64,000 nucleotides of DNA from Oasisia sp. SBJ-2009 (lineage: Eukaryota > Annelida > Polychaeta > Sabellida > Siboglinidae). The notes beneath the pieces are model-generated. The model made no database searches and was not told the DNA's origin. It saw nothing but the letters and a program-made list of their open reading frames with translations. The stretch spans positions 24,314,655-24,378,654 of the forward strand of contig OZ024857.1 of NCBI GenBank assembly GCA_964017155.1, in the 5' to 3' direction. The stretch's first letter is position 1. Every line of letters starts with the position of its first letter. A program made the translations under genes and the position numbers. Below are positions 1-11,999 of the stretch, one piece after another.

Positions 1-3
1 ATA

Positions 4-1325
4 TATGTGACTCATCTTAACAAAATCGGTCGGATGTCGGTAATTTTCAAAATTGAGTTATTAGTACCACTGGAAAGAGCATAATACCTGCTTTCATATG
101 ATATATCATGCTAGAAGATATCTCGATTCTAGCCGAAGTTATAGCTTGACAAACGTGTGGGGTAGAAACCTTCAAAGTAAGAAAATGGCCTTCAAAGTTG
201 ATGCAAAATATTGTTTACGTTTCATGGAATGTACCTTAGTTACCATCGACCGATCTTGTTGAAACTTGGCATGATGGAAGATAATGTCATTCTTAAGATA
301 CCATGTTAATATGAACACAAAATGTTTATTAGAAAAAAATTGCAGATTAATTAATATTTTATGCAATTACCTCCGTTGTTAAGAAAAGCGAACAAACTCT
401 GCTGCCGTTATGCCTTGGTTAGGATGGACATATCTGGCTGAAATTTGGACAACTCAAAGACAGTATCATTCTCATGATATTGCATATGCTTTTCCCAATT
501 CCTCATTCGGAGAATCTGACATCGTCTCTACGGATCGGTCAGCGCGACTTGCGTAGCCGTGCTGTGTCGTAATCATTCTCACAAAAGTCGAATTAAATCG
601 TCGTCTTCGTCAGTGATGTAGTTCGCATAATTGTCATCCTCGTCATCGTCCGCCACGCTTTCATCAGTCACTTCCTCCAAAAAGTACTCCGGTCGCCTCA
701 ATCAAACTATCTATTTGTGCCCGATCACTTCCATCAGAGTTTAACAACTACGCCACGCCATTTTTCGCTTCGTCTTCACTCGCTAACTAGGTCAGCAGTG
801 ACACAAAGTAAATACACAATGCGCATGCGGTTATGCAAATGATCCACGCTGGACCAATGAGAACGGTTGCCGGAGCTGTTGCTACCATGTGACCCCGGTT
901 TGTTTACCCACTGGCATCGAACAGGGGTCTATCCCAAGCTTTCTGGAGGCCGGAGAATGCATACATTAGCATAGATATGACCATATATGGACAGATGACG
1001 CGTTAAGCTACGCGGTGATACCCGTTATGATAGGGATCGTCCCAAAACTAGCGGCAAAGAATGCGCGCAATTACTGGCATTTTCGGCTTTGTTTTAAGGA
1101 AATGGAGCAGAACACTTAGCACAACTCTACGCAAATGTCTTTAAAATACACGAAACAGAGTTACTTAGATGATAACAAGTGTGGCAATCGATAAAACGAA
1201 TACTAAAGAATAATTTTCAGGGAAAATCTCAAAATTTATGAATGCCCGATTTTTTCACAAAATCGGCATTTACGGAAAATCTGATTTACCGACATCCGAC
1301 CGCTTTTGTTAAGATGAGTCACATA
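4..1325. mobile_element. TIR-bounded non-autonomous DNA transposon-like element
   Basis: The first about 40 bases recur in inverted orientation at 1281-1323 with roughly one mismatch. The termini read TGTGACTCATCTTAACAAAA and both ends are flanked by TA, which could be a TA target duplication of the Tc1/mariner type. No transposase-like reading frame is seen inside. The left 600 bases contain diverged internal repetitions spaced about 170 bp apart. The left boundary lies at the window edge, so the element might begin further left. The superfamily is inferred only from the TA flank. Confidence 0.6.
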
Positions 1326-1329
1326 TCTA

Positions 1330-2465
1330 TCTCTCTTTGCTGTCCATCGTGCCCTATGATGACACCAGTTTGTGGTTTCGTCCATTTCGTGCTTTTCTCA
1401 CCTGCTATATATAACCAACAGCAAAAACCAGGTTTAGAAGGCATGCATCGTCTGCAGAACACACAGTTACCAATAAATATCTCGTCGAACAATTTCAACC
1501 ATCACGAATCATGCTTATTAATGGTCATATTTGTATTGTGTGAATAGAGCTAGATGTGTTTGTTTTCCCAATATTGCACAAATGATAGTATGAAAAAAAA
1601 TACAAATAAAGTATACATGTCATAGAATAGAAAAGTAACGTGCTGAAAAAGCAGCTGGTACATTTTTGCCACTTATTACTGATTTTATGAATTATTTATT
1701 AGTTATACTACTATCTAATTCTTCAGTGCAAGTTTGATGGCATGCTCAATGTAATGTGGAGCAGCTAAATGTTGTATATTATTCCACAGGTATCTGTTAT
1801 CTATAACACATATTGGTGTCATTTCATGGAACACAACACAGCACTTTCTGGGCCGTATAATCTGTGCATTCTAGTGTCAACTAATTGGCCAGAAGTGACA
1901 GTTTCACATTACCTATACATTGATGCCAGCAGAGCATCCACATGATGTATTCTGCCTGTCTACAGGTGACCTTGTTTGAGTTTCTCAGCTGCTAGATATT
2001 ATTACACTGACTGTGTGCAGGGATTTGTTAGGTAATAGTGAAATTTGTTGAGGATTGAAGCAAAAGTACCCTGTTCACTCTTTCTGGTGACATGAGGCTG
2101 GGCACAAACTATGGTAAATTGTCAATTTAAAGGCACAGACTGTCCAGACACTGCACGCATGGTTGAAAGGCCAAGTGTAATTTGTGAAATGCCATTGAAC
2201 CAATTATGGAGTGGGTCTTAGGAGTAATTTTATATAATATGGTCACATTAAGATGTATTTAATTTGATGCACTTATTACTGTTGTATAGAGATACACATT
2301 CTGTTTAGCACCGATTGTAGCCTATGTATAGCTGTACTGAGGGTGTAGAGGTATACATTCCTGTTAGCATTGTGCACCAAACAAAGCAGTAGAACATTGT
2401 CTCACCACGAGTGACCACAGCCACAAGAGTTGGTCAGTAGTTGTTGTACTGGAGGTGGTCTACAG
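1330..2465. other. Gene-free AT-rich stretch
   Basis: No exon with recognisable protein motifs or credible splice signals was found on either strand. The short open frames here have no convincing coding character. Confidence 0.5.
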
Positions 2466-2470
2466 TGTAA

Positions 2471-2930
2471 TGCCCTGTCCACGCCATACCTCGCCAGGAC
2501 GTAAACCGCGGAGACATTTGCTGACATTTGACATATACGGGCCTTGCGACCTATGGAGAGCGAGTGTGGACGGCCTCGCAAACCTTATAAGTCAAAGTCT
2601 TGCGATATTTTGAAACTTCTGTTGAATTTTTGAAATCGCTAGACGACAGTGTGGACAGCATCGTACACCGCTAGACGGTAATGAGGACAGGTTCGTCGCA
2701 AGTCGCAAAACGTAAGTCCCCTCGAGGAATTCCGAAAAACGCTTCAGGCAATCAGCGTGCGAGTATCAAATGACGTTTAGTGTAGTTTTCCTTTGGTACA
2801 CACCAGATGGCGTGTGTGTTTCCTCTCGATGAGAACGTACATCTTTGCAGTGTGGACACAAAAATTGTAACTCACTGAGGGCGTAGATCGCAGTTGCTTT
2901 TGTCTGCGACGTGGTGTGGACACCCTTCGT
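2471..2930. mobile_element. Possible degenerate non-autonomous element with repeated GTGTGGAC motifs
   Basis: The left edge reads CCCTGTCCACGCC and the right edge GTGGTGTGGACACCC, an imperfect inverted match. The octamer GTGTGGAC recurs four times between 2565 and 2925. The GC content is higher than the flanks. No open frame is seen. An old hAT-like derivative is possible, but the ends match too poorly to be sure. Confidence 0.2.
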
Positions 2931-2934
2931 CGTA

Positions 2935-3725
2935 CATCGGAGCCAGTGAACCGAGCAGGAGACTCCTCACAGACCCATCAGACTGTATAATACTCCACGT
3001 CTCTAACTCAGCATTTAAAAGAAGTTGCCTGCCTTGTTTGTAGCTGTTACGTCATAACAAGTTGGTAGATGCAGACCTACTAAAAACAAAATAAAACTTG
3101 CCGTACTGGGTAGTTCATGAGGTGAGTCTGTGATGCCCACAACTAGTCTACAGTGACTATTGGGTCAAAGTTCACAACTACAGGAACATATTAATATTGT
3201 CTAAGATGGAGGGGAGGGGGTTCAAATTCGTTTTTACAAAGGTCTTGATTTTACCATTTTGGTATATTTGAATTAATGATATCATTCCAGTTGAAAGCTT
3301 TTGGATAGAAGAAATGTGAATAAGATTTCGATAAAATTGAATTGAAATTTTACATTAATTTTACTCTTACATTTGATCAATACACCATATATGTGTAGTA
3401 TGTTGAATGTTTATATTTATATCAATTCCATTGTGTATTTTCATGTATTGGACAGCACCATAAAATGTAATTGTATAAATATGGTGCTACATAAATGAAT
3501 AAACATTTACCTGTTGACAAACTAAGAGGCGTCTCCCTTTCACAGTACAGTTAGGGCAGGATAATGTTTCCCCTGAAACACTAACCAAAGTGTTTTAAAG
3601 GAACAACTATTCTAGATTAAATGAATTTCCTAGAATACCGCGACTTATTCTGGACTAATGATTCTGGAACAACCACTATACAAGGGGCCTTACATGTGTG
3701 TCAACTGTCCACTGCACCAGTGAGG
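2935..3725. other. Gene-free stretch
   Basis: AT-rich sequence with no exon-like reading frame. An AATAAA-type hexamer occurs near 3498 on the + strand, but no upstream coding exon supports it as a polyadenylation signal. Confidence 0.45.
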
Positions 3726-3727
3726 CT

Positions 3728-3770
3728 GCTGTCACCTTGCTGTCACCTTGCTGTCACCTTACTGTCACCT
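3728..3770 (+). repeat. Short tandem repeat, about 11 bp unit
   Basis: Four near-identical copies of a CTGTCACCTT(G) unit in a row. Confidence 0.7.
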
Positions 3771-3872
3771 CCTCCAGGTGTCAAATCGTCAGGTGTGAGT
3801 TGTAATTAGCAGCATGGAAAGGGAACGGAAGATGGCTTTCAAATGTTAATTCAGGAGACTAACTAGAGGATG

Positions 3873-3980
3873 ATTGGGATTGGGATTGGGATTGGGATTG
3901 GGATTGGGATTGGGATTGGGATTGGGATTGGGATTGGGATTGGGATTGGGATTGGGATTGGGATTGGGATTGGGATTGGG
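3873..3980 (+). repeat. (ATTGGG)n hexanucleotide array
   Basis: About 18 uninterrupted copies of ATTGGG. It is a permuted relative of the telomeric hexamer but not identical (GGGATT against GGGTTA). It switches directly to a (CGGA)n array with no spacer. Confidence 0.95.
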
Positions 3981-4057
3981 CGGACGGACGGACGGACGGA
4001 CGGACGGACGGACGGACGGACGGACGGACGGACGGACGGACGGACGGACGGACGGAC
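3981..4057 (+). repeat. (CGGA)n tetranucleotide array
   Basis: About 19 perfect CGGA units that directly abut ACATTTTATTA at 4056. Read on the - strand this is TAATAAAATGT followed by (TCCG)n, the arrangement expected of a retroelement 3' end with a microsatellite tail. Confidence 0.95.
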
Positions 4058-4264
4058 ATTTTATTAGGATGAAAATAGAGGTGCTGAAAAAAATATTTAT
4101 CACTACTTACCTGTAATTGATTCATTCAAAGGGTTTGAAATAAGACAGAATTGATTAAACAGCACTGACACCTGAGTGATGTTTTGGCCGCTTGGCGGGA
4201 GGTATATTAACTGAAATAAGTAAGATATCACTCATTTGAAATAGCCAGTCTGATTAACTTTTTC

Positions 4265-4335
4265 ATTTAGTGTTGATACATGCTGTGACATTGATACATC
4301 CTGTGACATTGATACATGCTGTGACATTGGTTCAA
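4265..4335 (+). repeat. 21-bp tandem repeat, 3 copies
   Basis: Three copies of a unit containing TTGATACATGCTGTGACA with single-base differences. Confidence 0.7.
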
Positions 4336-4927
4336 GTGACAAATCCTTTATGTCAGTAATATTTTGACATTTTACTGAGCAGCATAGCATGTATTTGTCA
4401 ACATGTTGACTTAGTACATAATACGTAGTATACGCTCATGCAAGATACTCAACAAACTATACATTAATTAGCAAACCCAAAAGCGTGGATTGCTGAACAT
4501 TACAAGCTAACCAGAACAACATTAATTAAATATCCCAGAAGTATGGGTTGATTGATTGCACAACAAAATATACATTAACCAACCCGTGAACACGGTTTGG
4601 TTGTTTAGCGGAATACAATATTAACTGGCACAGAAGACGTCTTATTCATTGCCTTCTGTGTAATTTATCCATGTCTTTATACAAACACGTTTACTGGCCA
4701 TACTGTCAAGTCTTTCCTTCAGTGCAGTGCAGTTATTTGAAAGCAGATAGTCTTCTTTGCAGCCACCTTAATACACAAAGGTTGCGGTGACCTGGAAAAT
4801 ATATGTTCGCTTGCACACCATGTCAAGATATACGTCACCGTCGGGTCGTGGAGTACTTGTTAGATATTATTCATTCGTAGTTAATTTGCATTTGTTTTCT
4901 GTACAAGAATGAATAAGAGTGTTAAGT

Positions 4928-4931
<4 letters not shown>

Positions 4932-5014
<83 letters not shown>
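4932..5014. repeat. (AT)n microsatellite
   Basis: About 41 uninterrupted AT dinucleotides. Confidence 0.95.
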
Positions 5015-5019
<5 letters not shown>

Positions 5020-5020
<1 letters not shown>

Positions 5021-5835
5021 ATCATATCCAATGAGATAGCAGTAATACAATATATGTCTACACCCCCTCAGCATATTTGGCCTTGTCACCTACAGAACTG
5101 TTCAGGAATACAAAATGCCTTATTTTGCGAGACATCTGCAGCACAAAACGTTGACTTGCAGCAAATGTGTCAGTTTGTTTACTTACTCACTGAGAACGCA
5201 ATATTCAGTCGCCACGAGAGCAGATATGGGCCATAGTACAGAACTGGATAACGTGTGAAAGATGGAGACGGCTACACCTGTGTTGGCTGTATACAATCAG
5301 CGAGTGTTGCGTTGCTAATTTATCGGCTGCACATGGCTTGAAATCACCGAGTCATGTGCGTGTGATATTAAGCCGGAGCATGAGCATGGCAGAACCTTCT
5401 GAGTGCCGTCACATCCTTGGACGAACGCCCGTGGTGTGTGTGCATGGCTGTCCAGTCCAAAGCCAGCTGCAGTACACCACGTGGAAATTTTGCCAAGGTT
5501 TGGTCAATCGTCATTGTTGATGTTCTCAAAAGAAAGCGCGACTCCTGAGAGGGTATGCACAGTTTGCAATCTGCGTTGAAAACCGACTAACATTAGCAGT
5601 GAATAAAGAGCGATCTGGACCCACCACCTCCTCACCTGGCTGCGTTCCTGTGTCGTAAATCAATATCTTTGTAGTTGACTGGATGTCAGAAGGAGGGTGT
5701 CAGGGTGGGGGCAGTTCACATCAGGTGGTTTGTGGGTCACTGGGGGTATGATAGTGGGGGTTGGCAAGGGGTGGAATGGCGTGACTCAGTGCAGGGTTAA
5801 GTTACTGCAAGGTGTCATGCTTGTAATGGAATAGG
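5020..5835. other. Gene-free stretch
   Basis: No recognisable exon, RNA gene or repeat family was seen. The two short open frames here have no familiar motif. Confidence 0.45.
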
Positions 5836-5838
5836 TGC

Positions 5839-7008
5839 AGCTGGCGGAGAGTGTATGAGTTAATATGATATCGCTGGCGGAGAGTGTATGAGTTAATATG
5901 ATATCGGCTGGCGGAGAGTGTATGAGTTAATATGATATCGCTGGCGGAGAGTGTATGAGTTAATATGATATCGGCTGGCGGAGAGTGTATGAGTTAATAT
6001 GATATCGGCTGGCGGAGAGTGTATGAGTTAATATATTGGCTGGCGGAGAGTGTATGAGTTAATACGATACTGGCTGGCGGAGAGTGTATGAGTTAATACG
6101 ATATTGGCTGGCGGAGAGTATGAGTTAATACGATATTGGCTGGCAGAGAGGGTAAAGGTTAACACGATATCGGCTGGCGGAGAGTGTATGAGTTGTCACG
6201 ATATTGGCTGGCAGAGAGTGTATGAGTTAATACGATATTGGCTGGCCGAGAGTGTATGAGTTAATACGATATTGGCTGGTGGAGAGTGTAAGAGTTATCA
6301 TGATATCGGCTGGCGGAGAGTGTATGAGTTAACACGATATCGGCTGGCGGAGAGTGTATGAGTTAATACGATATTGGCTGGCAGAGAGTGTATGAGTTAA
6401 TACGATATTGGCTGGCAGAGAGTGTATGAGTTCATATGATATCGCCTGGCGGACAGTGTAGAGTTAATACGATATTGGCTGGCAGAGAGTGTAAAAGTTA
6501 ACACGATATCGGCTGGCGGACAGTGTATGAGTTAATACGATATTGGCTGGCAGAGAGTGTATGAGTTAATACGATATTGGCTGGCAGAGAGTGTATGAGT
6601 TGTCACGATATTGACTGGCGAAGAGTGTAAAAGTTAACACGATATCGGGTGGCGGAGAGTGTATGAGTTATTATGATATTGACTGGCGGAGAGTGTATGA
6701 GGTATCACGATATTGGCTGGCGGAGAGTGTATGAGTTATCACGATAACGGCTGGTGGAGAGTGTAAGAATCATCACGATATTGGCTGACGGAGAGTGTAA
6801 GAGTTATCACGATATCGGCTGGCGGAGAGTGTATGAGTTATTATGATATTGGCTGGCGGAGAGTGTATGAGTTATCACGATATTGGCTGGCAGAGAGTGT
6901 ATGAGTTATCACGATATCGGCTGGCGGAGAGTGTAAGAGTTATCACGATATTGGCTGGCGGAGAGTGTATGAGTTAACACGATATCGGCTGGCTGCAGTG
7001 TATGAGTT
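5839..7008. repeat. 33/34-bp minisatellite, about 34 copies
   Basis: The unit begins CTGGCGGAGAGTGTATGAGT and ends with a TAATACGATATTGG-like segment. The first copies are 33 or 34 bp with a TAATATGATATCG tail; later copies diverge to TTATCACGATAT, TTAACACGATAT and others. Variant types are interspersed rather than blocked, which suggests repeated unequal exchange or conversion. Confidence 0.95.
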
Positions 7009-7019
7009 AACATGCAAGT

Positions 7020-8800
7020 GGGTCTAATAATCATCAGCGTGTGTGACTGCACATGCATGCATGTACACTCGAATGAGTGTGTGCATATCTCCGAGCATGC
7101 GAAGTTGCCAGCAATAGATAAACCATCTGCTGAAAGTTCTTAACCTGGTAAATTGAGGCGGTTGATTACTGGAGGAAGTAATCCAATCCTGTGCAAGTGT
7201 AAAATTGTACAAGGTGATGCAAAATTACGTTATCTTTCACCATAACATGCACAGTGCCTAGTGCAGGATGTCTGGCTGCTTTTTACTATCTCTAATATGC
7301 CCAGAATTTCAAGGTATATGCTGTTACGACGCAGGCATCCTGACCATCATGGTTTAATGTTTCTCTGAGGTACTGATTTCAGTCATTTCTTATGTTGCTG
7401 GTATAATTTGCTGGCTTACTTTGAACCAAGCAGACAGGAAATAAGTTTGACGTATCTCTTTCAGGTAAAAGGATAAAAACTGTATGTTTTTTTCTAACTA
7501 CCGTCTGCGCCAGGTGTAAATGTGTAACCTATCACAGACTCACAGGTGGTGGTGTCTATTTCTGGCCCGACAAGGCCAACAATAGTCTAGTCACTTTATG
7601 TGTGTATATCTCCTTTATAGGAAAGAAAAATGCAAGATGAAATTTGCAGACTAATGTATGTATGTGGTTTCAATAATTACTTCATCAAAAATATGTCGCT
7701 TAATAACTGCTCCCCTGATACGGATGTGGTGTGAGATGAAATGGTACCAGTTTGGTTGTAGTTTACATTGTGCCAAGTGTAAGCAACTCAGGGTATAAGA
7801 TGTTAATAAAACCTCTTTTTTGCATAAGTATTACATAATGCTATGCATACAATGCCACACACCAACCAACTAGTCAACGTAAAAGCAGGCAGCTGACTAC
7901 AGGCGGTTTGTTGGTGTGGGCACAACTTTACGCCTACGATCAGCCTTATAGCACTGACTAACGCGTATTCGAATGTTGAATCGGCAGTGGCATTAATCCG
8001 CAGTCGGCGTTAGATAAGGAGGTATCTGGTGACAACTTGGAGCTGCAGACGCATAACCAATGATGAGCCGGCTGGTGTGTGCAGGTATCGTAGCGGTTCT
8101 GCTAGACAAAGGGTAAGGTACCAATTAACAAACAAGTCCAAGCAAGATTAACTTACTACAATTCACTTTATTACATCCTCAAATTAAGACCCAATGAACT
8201 ACTCACATCTACATAGATGTCCAGCCAGTTACGACACAGCGTGTGACCACACAAAGACACACACCTTGCAGGCTCAGCTCCTGCCAACCAACCTAACAAT
8301 TTATAATAAGCCCTACCATATCATCTCCCCCCTTCACAAAAAGTTCGTCCTCGAACTTGAATAGAAAAACAATATATATCACATGAATTAGTATGCAGTG
8401 TCAGTGGTGGTGAAGTTCATTGTTTACACAGTTCATTATACAGCTGGTGTAGTACCCGTATTGTACATTAACATTTTACTGACCTGGCGGGTAACTAAGT
8501 TTTCTAGAAAGCAGTATATTATTTTTGGATTATTTTGGAGAAGTTTGACATGAGACAAGACCAAACTGTTTTTGTTTACATCCTGTTGTCATAGTTACAA
8601 GTTCTCTGGCCTCTGTGTCAGACTTCATAGCTAGCGTTTCCAAGGCCTGGACTTTTCTTTGACACTCTCAGGATATGTATATAGTGAGAATCCACTCTCA
8701 AAACTCACAGAACTGTCACATACTGTTGTTCATTAGAAAGCAAATCGGTTTTACAGTAATCTTATGTCAAAGCCATTAGAATTGGAATGACTCTATGCAT
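7020..8800. other. Gene-free stretch
   Basis: No exon with protein motifs is visible. The region after 8150 is slightly richer in C on the + strand but shows no sustained open frame. Confidence 0.45.
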
Positions 8801-8803
8801 GTG

Positions 8804-9321
8804 ATGTGTGGGTGGGTGTCTAGCCTATGTGTGGGTGTCTTGCCTATGTGTGGGTGTCTAGCCTATGTGTGGGTGTCTAGCCTATGTGTGGGTGTCTAGC
8901 CTATGTGTGGGTGTCTAGCCTATGTGTGGGTGTCTAGCCTAGGTGTGGGTGTCTAGCCTATGTGTGGGTGTCTAGCCTATGTGTGGGTGTCTAGCCTATG
9001 TGTGGGTGTCTAGCCTATGTGTGGGTGTCTAGCCTATGTGTGGGTGTCTAGCCTATGTGTGGGTGTTTAGCCTATGTGTGGGTGTCTAGCCTATATGTGG
9101 GTGTCTAGCCTATGTGTGGGTGTTTAGCCTATGTGTGGGTGTCTAGCCTATATGTGGGTGTCTAGCCTATGTGTGGGTGTTTAGGCTATATGTGGGTGTC
9201 TAGCCTATGTGTGGGTGTTTAGCCTATATGTGGGTGTCTAGCCTATGTGTGGGTGTCTAGCCTATGTGTGGGTGTCTAGCCTATGTGTGGGTGTCTAGCC
9301 TATGTGTGGGTGTCTAGCCTA
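8804..9321 (+). repeat. 19-bp minisatellite, about 27 copies
   Basis: The unit is TGGGTGTCTAGCCTATGTG. Variants such as TGGGTGTTTAGCC and CCTATATG occur in the second half. The array ends about 90 bp before a SINE copy. Confidence 0.95.
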
Positions 9322-9410
9322 GGCTACTCAACCACTCCTTGCTGTTTCCCTGTAGGAATCTCCTGTTTTCCCAAATCGTCCAGATGTCTCCCCTCGGTGC
9401 ATTCACCTTG

Positions 9411-9760
9411 TAGAGCGCAGTGGCTCAGGGGTAGAGCTTCGGACTCTCGACTACGAGAACCCGGGTTCGAATCCTGGCTGCGGCGTTAAAACCTTGGGCA
9501 AGTTTTTTCACTCTACATTGCTCCAGTTCACTCAGCTGAATTAAATGAGTACCTGGCTATAGACAGTGGTGGATATGTGTACGAGCAGCCTTCGCGCATT
9601 AATTGTAGCATATGGCTGGATGCGTCCCAGAGAAGCCGAGATGGTATAACTATCTGAGTGAACAGGTCTGTCAGGGAAGTAAAGTGTAAAGCGCTTTGAG
9701 CGGTCCTGAGGACTGGATACTGCGCTATATAAGAACTGCCTTTACCTTTACCTTACCTTT
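9411..9760 (+). mobile_element. tRNA-derived SINE, family A, full-length
   Basis: The head resembles a tRNA gene: an A-box-like TGGCTCAGGGGTAGAGC and a B-box-like GGGTTCGAATCC. The body that follows contains TGCTCCAGTTCACTCAGCTG and GTACCTGGCTATAGACAGTG, and the copy ends in short TTTACC repeats. Related copies lie at 13437-13640, 14010-14220 and, split, at 59486-62425. The tRNA head is an internal pol III promoter by analogy with other SINEs, not a functional tRNA. Confidence 0.9.
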
Positions 9761-10525
9761 GTAGCCACACGGGGTCACAGTGACTCTCTCATATACCAAC
9801 CAGTCTCCACCATGCTTGTCTCCTCATCTGTTTCACTTGACACATTCCACAAATCTCATCTGTGACATTTGCTATTTGTTCATTGTTTTCCATGATATAA
9901 AACTCTTCAATATTTGTAAATAATATGTTCATTCAGTTTGAAGGGTAATTATGTAAGGAATCGTTCTTAAGATACGACAGCCAATTTGACTAAATTCATT
10001 GTCGAAGCGAGTGAATCTATAGTTGCATCTTAAGAAAAGTGTAATGCTCATATTTTGCATATCGTATTTACCACATTTTTGGAACACCCTATAAGTCTAT
10101 AGAAAAAATAATATTTGTTTCTGTTATTTTTCTACCCACCTGGGTTGTATTCTCTTCTACAGTAGATAGTATTTCTTATAGCAACTTTTGTTGAAACAAG
10201 GCGACACTACATGTTAAGGTTTGACAAATGATTTAGTTGTGCATTGTATTAAATAAATAAATACACATGCCAACATTTACTGTAAGAATGAACTATATTA
10301 ATACTGCCTTATTTATGTTTTATTATATTTTGCTCTACAATGGAGCCATACCACTAATGATAGCTGAAAGTCCCTGAAACTATTTCTTTTGGTAATGTAT
10401 ACACTACACAGCCGTACAACACATAACTGAGTTTTACTAATATAACAAGCGATTTAGCCAACATTTGTATCTTTTACAATGTACAACCTACACCATGGAT
10501 TATGTTATTTATTTACATCACATTC

Positions 10526-10745
10526 TCACCGTAAACTTTCGGCAGTCTCGTGCTCCAGCAATGATTCTTGCTTGTCCCCATTCTCAATTATGCTTAATGA
10601 TTTCTGTGGGTGACACTCGAAGCTCAGGTTCCCAAGGTTATTAAGGCTGTGTAGAAGTTTACCATTATTATCTGTTACTTGATCAACTTTGTAGCGGAGA
10701 TTATTACAGACCAACGTAGAGATAACGTTGTATCCATCAGGGTCT
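10526..10745 (-). CDS. Possible terminal exon of an unrecognised gene
   Basis: An open frame on the - strand has coding-like composition and an acidic C-terminal part that includes NGDKQESLLEHETAESLR before a TGA at 10526. A weak AG acceptor lies at about 10740, and an AATAAA hexamer on the - strand follows the stop by about 15 bases. No ATG-started upstream exon or protein family is recognised, so this could be a chance open frame. Confidence 0.2.
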
Positions 10746-10749
10746 TGAT

Positions 10750-11785
10750 TAGACGTTTATGAGGAAAATAGGACGTCTTTGTCATTGTGTTGTGCGTGGC
10801 CATAAGACAGGTGTTCAGGGAGATAATCATTGTGGGGAGGGGTTACAAACAGACAGCCATACACACCTTTCATGGTGGTCAAAACAGACCTCGAATGGCT
10901 CACAGGTTATCTGTTTCACAAGGATCATTAGACGTGCCAGTATTTATTTCTTAGTGCACGGAGTTTAAAATCGCTAATTGGCTGGCACACTTCGTGACAG
11001 CCCCAGCATCCGAGATGTAGATGTGCTGTGATTTTTTGTGTTGTTTCCGCCACCTAAGAAGTATTGACAGAATATGTTAACTGCGCATTCACTTGGTAGA
11101 ATTGTATCTGCAAATGTGTGATGTTGACTAGGGGGTGTCTAACATAGTGACACATTAGATTTGTTGGTACAATAGTGGCACAATTAGTTATTGGTTTTTA
11201 ATTGCCAAGGAGGGTTTGGCCCAAAGCCACTCCCCAAATATGCTGCAATGTCATATTACTCATGATGCTACACACACTTTTGTTTAGTTACATGTCACAA
11301 CAAGAAAATATCATTTTTTTCTGCTATATGTTCATGAGTGCTTTTATAAAAAGCAGTGTTGACACAACACGTAAAGACATGTTTTTCTTCTAATGAGATG
11401 TCTACTGTATCATGGGAAGTCCCTGCTGACTAGTGGCTAGGCAGACGGAAGTAAAACATCCCATGCAGGGTATAAACACGTAACTTGGCACAGACTTGAA
11501 ACAGTGGTATCTACAGCTGACAGTAGTAACAGACTGTAACAGACTGTAACAGACTGTAACACTGTTGTAAGTTGTAACCCATCCTGTGTGATAGTACTGA
11601 CATCATAAGATCTGACTGGCATGTCATAAAACCAAACTAACAAGACATGTATTTATCATCATGCATGTGTCACTGTGACGTTGACATGGCATGTATTAAT
11701 CCGTCTGGCTATTTTCAGGAGAGTAATGTTGTATTAGTTTCTAGATGTGCATGTGTGCGAGAGAGAAAGACGAAGACAGATACCG
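10750..11785. other. Gene-free stretch
   Basis: Contains only a short tandem repeat at 11526-11567 (four copies of TAACAGACTG). No exon is seen. Confidence 0.45.
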
Positions 11786-11787
11786 AC

Positions 11788-11945
11788 AGAGGTAGAGGTA
11801 GAGGGAGGGGGAGGGGGAGGGGGAGGGGGAGGGGGAGGGGGAGGGGGAGGGGGAGGGGGAGGGGGAGGGGGAGGGGGAGGGGGAGGGGGAGAGGGAGAGG
11901 GAGAGGGAGGGGGAGAGAGACAGAGGGAAAGAGAGACAGAGGGAA
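11788..11945 (+). repeat. (GGGGGA)n purine array
   Basis: About 16 GGGGGA hexamers between 11801 and 11893, flanked by degenerate GAGGGA and GAGACAGAGGGAAA sequence. The strand is almost purely purine, so triplex or G-rich structure is possible. Confidence 0.95.
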
Positions 11946-11999
11946 AGAGAGACAGAAGAGAGATTTCTCTCTGTCTGTGACAGAGATATTCATGAGAAG

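Noticed and set aside
3846..4125. Ile-Gly, Leu-Gly, Gly-Arg-Thr-Asp and Ser-Val-Arg-Pro frames
   Set aside because: Simple-repeat translations on both strands.
9418..9490. A functional tRNA gene
   Set aside because: The A- and B-box sequence continues into the SINE body with no acceptor-stem closure, and repeated copies show it is the SINE head.
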